Position numbers and translations under genes: made by a program | In this document: in pieces, positions 10,535-20,529 of the stretch | Layout of the letters: every line of letters begins with the position of its first letter | Numbering within the stretch: position 1 is the stretch's first letter | From: an uncultured Granulosicoccus sp. | Lineage (GTDB): Bacteria > Pseudomonadota > Gammaproteobacteria > Granulosicoccales > Granulosicoccaceae | Direction of reading: 5' to 3' | DNA: 64,000 nt | NCBI GenBank assembly: GCA_937991945.1 | Contig: CALKLO010000025.1 | Span: 1 to 64,000, forward strand | Notes under the pieces: model-generated | The model's database searches: none | Told to the model about the DNA's origin: nothing | Seen by the model: only the letters and a program-made list of their open reading frames with translations

Positions 10535-10576
10535 GTCTGTAAACTAAACAGTCTTCACTAGACATGTTTAGTTCAC

Positions 10577-11407
10577 ATGACCCAGCGCACCATTTTAATC
10601 ACTGGCTGTTCCTCCGGTATAGGATTAGATGCCGCGCACACCCTAGCGCAACGAGGCTGGCGCGTTCTCGCTACATGCAGACAAGAAAAAGACTGCGAAA
10701 TATTGCGAGCAGAAGGACTAGAGTCTTTTGTATTGAACTACGAAAACACTGAGAGCGTTCAAGCAGGTGCCGCACAAGCATTGAGGCTTTCCGGTGGGAA
10801 AATCGACGCCTTGTTCAACAATGGCGCTTACGCTATCCCAGGCCTTGTTGAAGATTTACCTCGTAATGCATTACGAGCAATTTTTGACACTAACGTGTTC
10901 GGTCAATTTGAATTAATTAATCTGTTGCTGCCTGCTATGCGACAACAGGGGCATGGCCGCATTGTTAATTGTTCGTCTGTATTGGGATTTGCAGCGCAGC
11001 CGTTTCGAGGTGCCTACAACGCAACAAAGTTTGCCATGGAAGGTCTCAGTGACACACTCCGACTGGAACTTCACGACTCACCCATCGATGTGATTTTGAT
11101 TGAGCCGGGCCCTATCGACACAATGATTCGACAGAACTCAATTGAGCCGTTTGAGCGATGGGTCAACTGGAAAACATCGGCTCAACGCGAACGCTATGAA
11201 AGTGTTTTGCGCCCTCGCCTGTACACACCATCAAAAAAGAAAGATCGGTTTGAGCTTCCCTGTAGCGCTGTAACAAAAAAGTTAATACATGCGCTTGAGA
11301 GTGATCGCCCCAGACCACGCTACTTTGTCACAACCCCAACCTACTTAGCCGGTTTTTTCAAACGCCTATTAAGCACTCGTTTGTTTGACAAAGTATTACT
11401 GCGGTAG
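10577..11407 (+). CDS. SDR family oxidoreductase
   Basis: ILITGCSSGIGLDAA (TGxxxGIG), NNGAY, YNATKFAMEG (YxxxK). Confidence 0.92.
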   Translation: MTQRTILITGCSSGIGLDAAHTLAQRGWRVLATCRQEKDCEILRAEGLESFVLNYENTESVQAGAAQALRLSGGKIDALFNNGAYAIPGLVEDLPRNALRAIFDTNVFGQFELINLLLPAMRQQGHGRIVNCSSVLGFAAQPFRGAYNATKFAMEGLSDTLRLELHDSPIDVILIEPGPIDTMIRQNSIEPFERWVNWKTSAQRERYESVLRPRLYTPSKKKDRFELPCSAVTKKLIHALESDRPRPRYFVTTPTYLAGFFKRLLSTRLFDKVLLR

Positions 11408-11450
11408 TGGTTGGTTTGATAAGGTTGAAAACAATCTGATCTGGTGCAAC

Positions 11451-12323
11451 TTAAGTTTGACTGAGTTGAATTTGTCTTTCTCTAAACCAGATAAACAACC
11501 CACTAGATACAATCACAATGGTTCCCAACAGCGTTGACTGACTAGGCGGTTGGCCAAACACCACCCAGCTTAAAATGGTGATGTAGATGACTTGTGAATA
11601 TACCGTTGGTGCTAACACTGACGCCTCTGCAAATTGATGTGCACGTGTCAGAAATGAATGCCCAATCATTCCCAGACTTCCGATAAGGCACAATAAAAAC
11701 CACGTATGCCAATTCTCAGGCCATTGCCAGACGAAAAAAGCAAAGGGACTCAGCAATAGCGTGGCAATGCCTGCGACATAAAATTGCACGGTGGAGTTTT
11801 GATCGACACCTGCAATGACTCGGCTCATTACAAAATAGCCGCTTGCACACAACATAGCGCCGATCGCTATGAACACATGTGGATCAAAACTTTCGCTCCA
11901 AGGTTGCACGATAATAAGCACCCCAAGGAAGCCCACTAACACGGCCAGTAGCCGTTTGAGCCCTACCTTCTCACCCAAAATAGGAATACTCAAAAGACAT
12001 ACCGTGAGTGGAGCTACAAAAAATATGGCCACCGTTGTCGTCAATGGCAAATACTTCAAGGCGGTGAAATTGAACGCGGTAGAGCACAGCAAGAACAGCG
12101 CGCGCAACGTCTGTAAACCCGGCCTGTTGGACCTGGCAATGCTAAGACCTTGCCGTGGCACATAAACGACAAGCGTACAGAGAAAGTGCACAAAGTAGCG
12201 CAGCCACACCACTTGCATGACAGGCACCGCGGCACCCACTAGCCACTTTGCTGTGGTGTCCATGACCGCAAAGCATAAAAATGCCAGCAGCATGAGTGAG
12301 TAACCAAGGGTAAGTGAAGACAC
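11451..12323 (-). CDS. EamA/DMT-family transporter
   Basis: Two EamA repeats, about 10 TM, GEKVGLKRLLAVLVGFLGVLIIV. Confidence 0.9.
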   Translation of the reverse strand: MSSLTLGYSLMLLAFLCFAVMDTTAKWLVGAAVPVMQVVWLRYFVHFLCTLVVYVPRQGLSIARSNRPGLQTLRALFLLCSTAFNFTALKYLPLTTTVAIFFVAPLTVCLLSIPILGEKVGLKRLLAVLVGFLGVLIIVQPWSESFDPHVFIAIGAMLCASGYFVMSRVIAGVDQNSTVQFYVAGIATLLLSPFAFFVWQWPENWHTWFLLCLIGSLGMIGHSFLTRAHQFAEASVLAPTVYSQVIYITILSWVVFGQPPSQSTLLGTIVIVSSGLFIWFRERQIQLSQT

Positions 12324-12382
12324 GATAGTTTAGCGTGGGGGTCTGCTGATAAAAGTGAGCTTAATATTGAAGGACAGCGGCA

Positions 12383-13570
12383 CTATAAACGGCGAGGTAA
12401 ATAACTGGTAGAGAGCGCTGAAGAAAAGTGCATCGCCGCTAGAACAAAAAAGAATACATGAAATGGAAACACAACGAGCACGGCACTGACCAACAGCGGA
12501 GTTAACAACTCCGATGCTTCCCGCCACGTAGAGAACACCGTCGTCATAGCCACCCGCTCTCGTGCTTTGACGCTACGCATGAACGGTATGTTGCCCAACA
12601 CATCCAGCAAAACGCCGCCAAAGGCACCCGTCACCCAAAAGACCACCGCCCACGGTGTTGGCTCACCCAGCATCCCCAATGCAACCAGACTCAAGCCAGT
12701 GAGGCTCAAACCGACATAGATGACGCGCCGAGTGCCAAAACGTTGTGATGCTCGGCCAATAGTGGGGCTAAAAAATAGCAGCCCTGACACACTGGACAGT
12801 AGAACCCCTGCAGACCAAACCGGTAGACCAGACTCAATCAGATAGATGGGACCGTACACAAACAAGGTGACCCAAAAACAAGACCGGCTCAGAGTAATGC
12901 CGTAGGCAATCCTCAGTCGCTTCTGCCCGGAATATCGCTTAATGGCGTGCCACGGATTCTTTGCTTGAGATTGGGCTCGCGCCACCACCTTATTGTCACC
13001 TAAACGTAGCTTCCAAAAAAAGCCCAGCATGATTGAAGCGGCAATCATGGACAGCAGGAACGGTACATCCGCCATACCATTTTCGACCAACCACGAGCCT
13101 GCAAAAGGTCCAATGAACCATGCCGCACCGGTGTACTGCATGCGTCTGGACTCGTTAAGCGTCAGTTCTTTCTTGCCAATGTAGTCCATGATGTATAGGG
13201 ACATACACACCGTATAAATGGAGGCCGCCGCGGATCTAAGGCCAATTCCCAACGGTAGAAGAATGGTGGAGCGCGTATATAAAAAAGCGGCTGCGACAAC
13301 GACAATGCAGGCACCGAGCGTGACCAACCAGCGACGCTGAATCAAACGCTCCAACGTGCCTAGGTTAAGAGTGATGCATAAGGTGAGAACTCCTGCCATT
13401 AAATAGGCTAAGGCCACGTTCTCTTTGCTGCCCAATGTTTCTAGAGCAACTAACGGCAAAATACTGACAAGTACCGATCGCGAGAAACCCTCAATACCCG
13501 ACATGCGCGCCAGATTAAGGCTGGTATTTCCGGAAAGCTGGTTAAGTGCTACGGGACGACGATGGAACAT
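12383..13570 (-). CDS. MFS transporter
   Basis: 395 aa, 12-TM hydrophobicity pattern. Confidence 0.85.
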   Translation of the reverse strand: MFHRRPVALNQLSGNTSLNLARMSGIEGFSRSVLVSILPLVALETLGSKENVALAYLMAGVLTLCITLNLGTLERLIQRRWLVTLGACIVVVAAAFLYTRSTILLPLGIGLRSAAASIYTVCMSLYIMDYIGKKELTLNESRRMQYTGAAWFIGPFAGSWLVENGMADVPFLLSMIAASIMLGFFWKLRLGDNKVVARAQSQAKNPWHAIKRYSGQKRLRIAYGITLSRSCFWVTLFVYGPIYLIESGLPVWSAGVLLSSVSGLLFFSPTIGRASQRFGTRRVIYVGLSLTGLSLVALGMLGEPTPWAVVFWVTGAFGGVLLDVLGNIPFMRSVKARERVAMTTVFSTWREASELLTPLLVSAVLVVFPFHVFFFVLAAMHFSSALSTSYLPRRL

Positions 13571-13802
13571 GGTAATAATTCCTAAACATGTTCTGGCAGA
13601 ACACGTCTAAATTCAGTCTTTAACAACAGACAGGCAAAAAACCCGATACCTCTTCATATAGCAGGCATTTAGGATCTGCTGCAAGAGAAAACTCAGAAAA
13701 CGACACCTAGCGTTAACTATTTTCAAAAGTCAGTTCGACGACTTGCCAGAACGTTTAGCCTGTTAGACACTAAGCGCTTGAGTCGCAGCCTGGGGTACTT
13801 GG

Positions 13803-14477
13803 ATGTTTTCTAAAAAGACAATAACGTTTTTGAAGGAGCTCGAGAAAAATAATAATAGAGATTGGTTTAATACCAACAAATACCGCTACGAAGATGACGT
13901 TCGAACACCCGCGCTGCAATTCATTGAATCAATGAGCCCAGCGTTACAACGCGTCTCTCCCTATTTCAATGCTACACCCAAGAAAGTGGGTGGGTCCCTA
14001 ATGCGAGTTTATCGAGACACGCGCTTCGGCACAGACAAAACACCGTACAAAACCAACATCGGAATCCATTTCAGGCATGTACGTGCCAAAGATGTTCACG
14101 CGCCTGGTTTCTATGTGCATATTGAACCAAATGAGGTATTTTTTGGCGCTGGCATCTGGCGCCCTGAAAGCAGTTCGTTAAAAGGCATACGAACGCTCAT
14201 TGATGAGCACCCTAAAGAATGGTTAAGCATCAAGAAGAAACTCTTCGCCCGCACCGATTTCACACTAGAAGGCGACTCGCTAAAACGAGCGCCGAAAGGC
14301 TTTGACCCTGAACACGCGCTCATAGACGATTTGAAACGCAAGGATTTCATCGCCGTTCATCCATTGGGCGTTAAGACCATCACAGAAGCCGATTTTCCCA
14401 AGCACATTGCAAAACTTATGAAGGCATCGGCGCCATTGATGCAGTTCCTTTGTACAGCTGACGATCTGATGTTTTGA
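13803..14477 (+). CDS. DUF2461 domain protein
   Basis: FLKELEKNNNRDWFNTNKYRYEDDVRTPALQFIESM; GGSLMRVYRDTRFGTDKTPYKTNIGIHFRH. Confidence 0.92.
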   Translation: MFSKKTITFLKELEKNNNRDWFNTNKYRYEDDVRTPALQFIESMSPALQRVSPYFNATPKKVGGSLMRVYRDTRFGTDKTPYKTNIGIHFRHVRAKDVHAPGFYVHIEPNEVFFGAGIWRPESSSLKGIRTLIDEHPKEWLSIKKKLFARTDFTLEGDSLKRAPKGFDPEHALIDDLKRKDFIAVHPLGVKTITEADFPKHIAKLMKASAPLMQFLCTADDLMF

Positions 14478-14702
14478 TCGGTGGTAAGTTCCGTGTGGTT
14501 TTGACAAGACGCTTCAATACGATCCAGTCTTCCGCCCATTTGAACCCCCCATTTTGATAAGATACCCCCACCTATTTGCTACACTGCGATAAGGTGCAGT
14601 TGCCCCGCAATATCTTAATTACAGGAAGTTGACAGACGTAGTGAATCGCATGCCCCATCAGCCTTTCACTACAACGTCACAGGTATAAGGACAATCATTC
14701 TT

Positions 14703-16070
14703 ATGAGTCTTATCAGATCAGGCTTCGCTGTGATCCTGTTACACATTGCAGTCGTTGCTGACGTGGCTGCGGACGAGTCAGACCCCTGCTCTATCAGCAC
14801 CACAATTTCCGGCACTCTGGGCGACGCTCGCAGTCTCTTTCGTTCGGTCTGCTCAACGCATACAGTCAAAGATTGCGACCCTATCAAGGGTGGTGGTTGG
14901 CAATGCTCATCAAACATTATTGGTGCTGGTGCCGCAGCAAGCAGCACCGCCAGACGCCAAACTGACACCTCAACAGTCGAACCCGCTGTAAAACCTGCGG
15001 CTAAAACAATCACTCCCGTAGCTGAACCGACTAACCAATTGGAACAATGCTACGCCGTGGGTACGACGCTGGACGACACCCATGTTGAATTTGCTCAGCA
15101 ATGCGCTACTTTCCAGCGCCATAGTTGCAACCCAATTGGCGAAAACCGATGGGTTTGCAGTTCAGCTGAAATCACTCAACCAGAGCCCGATGACGCGTCA
15201 GAGCCTGACATAATCACAACGGTGACTCCCAGTACCGTCGTTGATCCTAACGCCGACATCACCTCTGCTGAGGTTGATTCACCTGTTAGCGACTCTTTTG
15301 AACAGACCACTATTCCAAACACAACCAAGGTGGGTCGTTTAGATACAAACGACCTGCTGGTACTGCACTACGACCACTGCCCCGATCGTGACGACGGCCA
15401 TGCGATACCCGCCGATAAGTCTGTTACTGAAAAATACGGTATCAACAACGTACTAGTGGTTAACGGAACCTGCGGAAATAGTATTCGGGATAGGTTCAAC
15501 AGCGCGAGCAATGCTGTCGTCAAGGCCTCATGGGGGGACCAATACCTCGATGCACACGCTCAATACGCGACATCCGTCCAAACAGCCGTCACTCGCTGGG
15601 CTAGCACGCTGTCTAATGGCGCCAGTGTCTGGGTCTCTGAAGGTGGACAGTCAGATTTTACTGCTGATGTAGTGCGCAACATCGAATCACAGTTTTCGAA
15701 CCTGAGCCTTACCGATATTCATGTTGTTCAACACAGCACAGGCAGCACCGGTTACAACGAAAAATTTACCGATAGCGCTAACCTCGCCTATTTGAAAAGC
15801 AAAATAAGCTACCGGGTGATCGACAACGGTAATGTTGGCGGAAACGGCACGGCAGATCTAAAACAGCAGTCTAATTACTTTCTTGTCTCCGCTCGTTCGA
15901 GTCGATTTGGCACTGAGTGGGGCGCAGCTTTTGCCTACCTACAACCCGATTGCAGCGAGCCGAGTGAAAATTGCAAACTGGATTTCAGCGATACGGTTGC
16001 GGTTCTGTACATCGTCGATGACACGAGAACAAACAGTGTTAATGACTTTGCCAATAACTATCTGAATTAA
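14703..16070 (+). CDS. secreted protein with two tandem 4-Cys modules and an Asp-rich C-terminal domain (possibly nucleoside-hydrolase-like)
   Basis: Signal peptide; paired C-x7-C-x9-C modules; LLVLHYDHCPDRDDGHAIPADKSVTEKYGINNVLVVNGTCGN. Confidence 0.6.
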   Translation: MSLIRSGFAVILLHIAVVADVAADESDPCSISTTISGTLGDARSLFRSVCSTHTVKDCDPIKGGGWQCSSNIIGAGAAASSTARRQTDTSTVEPAVKPAAKTITPVAEPTNQLEQCYAVGTTLDDTHVEFAQQCATFQRHSCNPIGENRWVCSSAEITQPEPDDASEPDIITTVTPSTVVDPNADITSAEVDSPVSDSFEQTTIPNTTKVGRLDTNDLLVLHYDHCPDRDDGHAIPADKSVTEKYGINNVLVVNGTCGNSIRDRFNSASNAVVKASWGDQYLDAHAQYATSVQTAVTRWASTLSNGASVWVSEGGQSDFTADVVRNIESQFSNLSLTDIHVVQHSTGSTGYNEKFTDSANLAYLKSKISYRVIDNGNVGGNGTADLKQQSNYFLVSARSSRFGTEWGAAFAYLQPDCSEPSENCKLDFSDTVAVLYIVDDTRTNSVNDFANNYLN

Positions 16071-16109
16071 TCCGGCTCTCAGAGCTTGTTGGACATATAG
16101 TGCCTTGTT

Positions 16110-16514
16110 ATGAGTCTACACCCCAAGATTGAAGCGGATACCCTCCCAGTCTGCACCACAGAATTTTCCCACGTTCGCTTGATGAACGATAGCCGCTGGC
16201 CTTGGTTCATTCTGGTTCCTAAACAAGCAGACGTTGAGGAATTGCACGACCTGACACACACGCAGCGAGCCGGATTTATGGCCGACGTGAATCAAGTCAG
16301 CCGCGTGGTTCATGTCACAACCCGCTGCCAGAGCGTCAACGTTGCTATGCTGGGCAATGTCGTACCCCAGCTTCATTGCCATGTTGTTGCAAGGGACCCA
16401 GGGGATGCGAATTGGCCGGCTCCGATCTGGGGCTTCGAGACAGTATTACCCTATGGCGAAACGCCGGATTCTGTACAAAATTTGATCACCTGCGTTGAAA
16501 AGTCGTTTTTTTGA
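16110..16514 (+). CDS. HIT domain protein
   Basis: WFILVPKQADVEELHDL...NVAMLGNVVPQLHCHVVARDPGDANWP (histidine triad HCHVVAR). Confidence 0.93.
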   Translation: MSLHPKIEADTLPVCTTEFSHVRLMNDSRWPWFILVPKQADVEELHDLTHTQRAGFMADVNQVSRVVHVTTRCQSVNVAMLGNVVPQLHCHVVARDPGDANWPAPIWGFETVLPYGETPDSVQNLITCVEKSFF

Positions 16515-16684
16515 CTCAGCGCACAGTAAAGCTGTAATTACTGACTATCTTTATTTAGCAGGGACACCTAACACGGGCTTTTTACCGCATTGGGGTCCAC
16601 ACGGTAACAGCTGGATTGCTGCGACTACCCATCAACCTTAGTAAACTGTAAGCTTGCAGACACTACTTTATTACTAGCCAACAG

Positions 16685-17302
16685 ATGAGCGCTCCACAAC
16701 TAGATGTGTCATTAGCTAACCGGCTTCTGGACACCATTGCAGCCGATGTTTTGCCCATGACTGAGCAATCAGTTGAATTGGGCAACAAGATCTTTGGTGC
16801 GGCCCTTTTAAAAAAGTCGGATCACAGCACCTACCTTGCTGAGACCAACAACGAAATTGAGAGCCCTCTGCATCACGGCGAAATGCATTTGCTCAAACGG
16901 TATTTCGAAATGCCTGCTGATCAGCGCTTAGCACCCACTGAACTTTTGTTCTTAACGACGCACGAACCTTGCAGTTTGTGTTTATCAGCAATTACATGGA
17001 GTGGGTTCGACAACTTTTATTACTTTTTCAGTCACGAAGATTCTCGCGATGAGTTTGAGATTCCTCACGATCTTAAGATACTAAAAGAAGTGTTCGATGT
17101 AGATCCTGGGCAGTACCGTCGCTCTAACGCTTTCTGGGATGCACACGGAATTCAAACTTGGTTTCACGAATGTAAAAATTCGCTCCCTGAAGACACTCGC
17201 AACGAACTGCATGAGAAAATTCAAGCTATAAAGAACCGATACACAACCGTTTCCGATCACTATCAATCTGGCAAGTCTGACAACCAGATACCACTCAATT
17301 AG
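16685..17302 (+). CDS. cytidine/nucleoside deaminase-like protein
   Basis: HGE plus EPCSLC (HxE...PCxxC zinc deaminase motifs). Confidence 0.8.
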   Translation: MSAPQLDVSLANRLLDTIAADVLPMTEQSVELGNKIFGAALLKKSDHSTYLAETNNEIESPLHHGEMHLLKRYFEMPADQRLAPTELLFLTTHEPCSLCLSAITWSGFDNFYYFFSHEDSRDEFEIPHDLKILKEVFDVDPGQYRRSNAFWDAHGIQTWFHECKNSLPEDTRNELHEKIQAIKNRYTTVSDHYQSGKSDNQIPLN

Positions 17303-17467
17303 AACCTTATCTTGTGAAACCAACCACGGCCCAAGTTAGACCAGCAACAACGCTAGCGCAAAACTGCGTTATGTTGCTTGCCGTGTGCGCCAACGTGGTT
17401 TTGCTCGTTAGCACGCTCAACAACAGCCAAAGATCAGTTCAGGCTTTGGGCACTGGGTCTAACTGAC

Positions 17468-18130
17468 GTGGCTATTACACACTTACAGACGCGAACGCGA
17501 ACGCATAGGCTCGCAGCCCTTGTCATAGCCCTACTAGCGCCAGGCTTGGTTCAAGCGGACGAGACCAGCATTACTGTTGCCGATGCACCTCTAGACGCAG
17601 CCTTTTATGCGGATGGCTCTTGCCTACTGACCATCGACGCACTGGTTCAATCAGGCAAAACCATCATTGATGCAAACGTCGATGATGCGGGTTCGCGAAT
17701 GCTTATTCATTGCGACACGCTGCAAGGTAGAAGACTGACATTGTTAGCCCGAGGCGATGCACTGAATGTGGCTCAGCGCGTGCCGCTACTCGCACGTACT
17801 CAAATTGAAGAAGGTGAATTCGGCATGATTGCTTGGTTGACCCGAAGCGGCGCCCACTACACTGACGATAGTGCGCCAAGGCGTTATGTTGTCGCTGGCA
17901 ACGTGCTGTTAAGAAAGTCTCCGCCAGTGGATGTTGCTGGGTACGCTTTGCACACAGAGCGGCAGTCTTTTGCACAACTGACCGGTCTGTTAGAGCCGAT
18001 CATCAAAAATGACAGCCAGCTGCGTGTTGAACCTCTGCCAGTGGAGTCTGATGATGTATCACCGAACAGCATCGTAAAAACCCCGACACCTGCGGCTAAG
18101 AAACTCAAACCTTTGCCTATCACTGAGTAG
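17468..18130 (+). CDS. secreted protein of unknown function
   Basis: Probable GTG start at 17468 rather than 17378; signal peptide LAALVIALLAPGLVQAD; no recognised domain. Confidence 0.55.
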   Translation: MAITHLQTRTRTHRLAALVIALLAPGLVQADETSITVADAPLDAAFYADGSCLLTIDALVQSGKTIIDANVDDAGSRMLIHCDTLQGRRLTLLARGDALNVAQRVPLLARTQIEEGEFGMIAWLTRSGAHYTDDSAPRRYVVAGNVLLRKSPPVDVAGYALHTERQSFAQLTGLLEPIIKNDSQLRVEPLPVESDDVSPNSIVKTPTPAAKKLKPLPITE

Positions 18131-18199
18131 TCAGCGCCGCACGTGTTGTACGGCGCTCAGCTGGTTTGCTCAGCCAATAGCAGCCCCCTAAAAGCCAGC

Positions 18200-20500
18200 T
18201 TAATTTCTAACCACACCGCCTTCGTGCAACAAGCCATTAATGCGCGCACGCGTTTCGGGGGTTTTAGCCAATCGAACGAATGCATCTCGCTCTCTTTTGA
18301 ATAGGTCCTGCTCGCTTGCAGCTTGCTCTACACCGTCGTCACTACAGATGATGGAAGCGATATGCATAGCCACCGTTTTATCATGTGGATAAAAATCGCC
18401 CTTAGCGACACCCTCGTCCATAAACGCCGACATGCGTTGCAATATGTCTCCCCCTGCCAGAGTAAATTCAGGCACGGTTTTAACGACATAGTTATCGCTT
18501 AGCGCTGTCAATTCCTGTATTGAACGAGCATACAAACGATCTCGATTCATGACTTCCACATCGTGACCAGGCTTGTAATAATGTAATCGTTCAGCTGTTT
18601 TCGGCGATGATGCTGTCGCACCATAGCCAAGTTTCATCCATGCATTCCAAGCGGCCGTATTCCAATCACCGGTTGCTTCAAAGTAACGCAGGTAAGTTTC
18701 CTTAACACCGCCACCACCGGGCACAAGACCAACAGCACTTTCAACCAACCCTACGACGGAGTTACTGTGCATGACCAAGCGATCGCAGTGCAGCAGCACT
18801 TCAAAACCACCCCCTAACGAGAGACCCGATGGCGCACCGACAACTGGTGCATTCGTATATTTCAGCGCAGCAACGGCTTGTTGAAAACGCGCTAAGAATT
18901 GATCAATACCGTTCCAATCTTGAGCATCTATTAATGCCAAGAATGCATTTAGATCTACGCCTGCAGAGTAATGCTGAGAATCATTGTGAACCAAAATTCC
19001 TTTGCCAGGATCCTGCGCCGCTTTTAAAACCATTTGCATGGATTCATCAGTCAGCGCGTTTGCCTTGGAATGGAACTCTATTAATCTAAAGTCGTCCTCA
19101 ATGACATAAACACTCGCCGCACGATTACTATACAAAGGCGTTAACGTTTGACGAGTCAAATGAAAGCGGACAACCCCTTCAGGCAAGGCTACCGGCTGAT
19201 TGCTTCCGTCTGCATGCTGCACGTTAAGCACGCCATTAGCTGCGGAATAAAATACTTGATTACGTTGCAAGGCCACTGGCACGTCAGCGCCCGTTGCACT
19301 AAGCAACTGCGCGACGGTGTCAGCACCCAAGGCATCAATCATTTCGAAAGGGCCGCGCAACCAGTTGAAGCCTAACTTCATGGCATCATCAATATCTTGA
19401 GCAGAGTCGGTAACTTCACCCAATAGGCTTGCGGCATAACCCAATACTCGCCCTAAAACGTTTTGACAAAATTGTGCTTCTAGATCATCACCTTTAACCA
19501 ATTCGGTTAACGGCTCAAGTTGATCAGCGGTTCGTTGTGCCGCCACTAAGGCCCGTTGAGGTAAGGCCTCATTAGCGGCCTTGTACTCACCGCTGTGTAG
19601 TTGACGGGCTAATCGCTGCCCCTCATTACTTTGCTTATAGAAACCACCCTTGCCTTTGTTGCCCGTAAAGCCTGCCGCAACCATAGCGTTGATAATGTCG
19701 CTCTCTGCACCTACCGCATGGAACGCATCGTTAGGCGGCAGAATGCTACGTAGGGATCTCACTACGTCAGACATAAGATCGATACCAATGAGATCGTATA
19801 AACCGAACACACCGGTTTTAGGGATACCCATTGGACGACCCATGAGCGCATCAGCCGCTTCGATAGGTAATTTCAGTTTCAGTGCTTCGTCAATACCCAC
19901 TTGCAAGGCAAACACACCAACACGGTTGCCTAAGAATCCCGGCGTATCGTTGCAACTCACCACGCCCTTGCCCAACTCACGATCGTTAAAATCGGCTAAC
20001 TGATGCATAACATCGTCACGCGTGTCTTGGCCGCGTACTAATTCCAGTAACCGCATATAGCGCACCGGATTAAAGTAATGCGTGATAGCAAAACGCTGCT
20101 TGAAACTATCAGGCATAGTTTCTACCAGCAGGCTAATGGGGATGGTCGATGTGTTTGACGTCACGATGCAGTTGTCAGGTACCACATCATTGAGTCGCTG
20201 ATAAAGATCACGCTTAATATCTAGACGCTCAACGATAGCCTCAACAACCCAATCTGCATCGGCTAGCTTGTCGAAGTCGTCGCGAATATTGCCAACGGTG
20301 ATCAGTGCGGCCGCACTCTTGTGCATAAGCGCCGGAGGGTCTGAATGCAGGAGTCGTTTGACCGCAGCATCGCCCACTGAATTGGCAGATTCCTCACCGG
20401 GTAAATCGAGTAGCAACACAGGATGACCTGCATTGGCGATTTGCCCTGCAATACCAGCACCCATGGTGCCCGACCCGATAACAGCGATACGCTTAAACAT
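18200..20500 (-). CDS. 3-hydroxyacyl-CoA dehydrogenase / enoyl-CoA hydratase fusion (HCDH domain N-terminal, FadN-like order)
   Basis: IAVIGSGTMGAGIAGQIANAGHPVLLLD, TSNTSTIPIS, GNRVGVFA; C-terminal GAPSGLSLGGGFEVLLHCDRLV and SAVGLVPGGGGVKE. Confidence 0.92.
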   Translation of the reverse strand: MFKRIAVIGSGTMGAGIAGQIANAGHPVLLLDLPGEESANSVGDAAVKRLLHSDPPALMHKSAAALITVGNIRDDFDKLADADWVVEAIVERLDIKRDLYQRLNDVVPDNCIVTSNTSTIPISLLVETMPDSFKQRFAITHYFNPVRYMRLLELVRGQDTRDDVMHQLADFNDRELGKGVVSCNDTPGFLGNRVGVFALQVGIDEALKLKLPIEAADALMGRPMGIPKTGVFGLYDLIGIDLMSDVVRSLRSILPPNDAFHAVGAESDIINAMVAAGFTGNKGKGGFYKQSNEGQRLARQLHSGEYKAANEALPQRALVAAQRTADQLEPLTELVKGDDLEAQFCQNVLGRVLGYAASLLGEVTDSAQDIDDAMKLGFNWLRGPFEMIDALGADTVAQLLSATGADVPVALQRNQVFYSAANGVLNVQHADGSNQPVALPEGVVRFHLTRQTLTPLYSNRAASVYVIEDDFRLIEFHSKANALTDESMQMVLKAAQDPGKGILVHNDSQHYSAGVDLNAFLALIDAQDWNGIDQFLARFQQAVAALKYTNAPVVGAPSGLSLGGGFEVLLHCDRLVMHSNSVVGLVESAVGLVPGGGGVKETYLRYFEATGDWNTAAWNAWMKLGYGATASSPKTAERLHYYKPGHDVEVMNRDRLYARSIQELTALSDNYVVKTVPEFTLAGGDILQRMSAFMDEGVAKGDFYPHDKTVAMHIASIICSDDGVEQAASEQDLFKRERDAFVRLAKTPETRARINGLLHEGGVVRN

Positions 20501-20529
20501 GGTGCTTAATGCCTTTGGAGTTGCAGCAA

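Noticed and set aside
16515-16684. Possible small RNA or regulatory element between the HIT and deaminase genes
   Set aside because: No clear promoter, terminator or stable dyad could be identified by eye.
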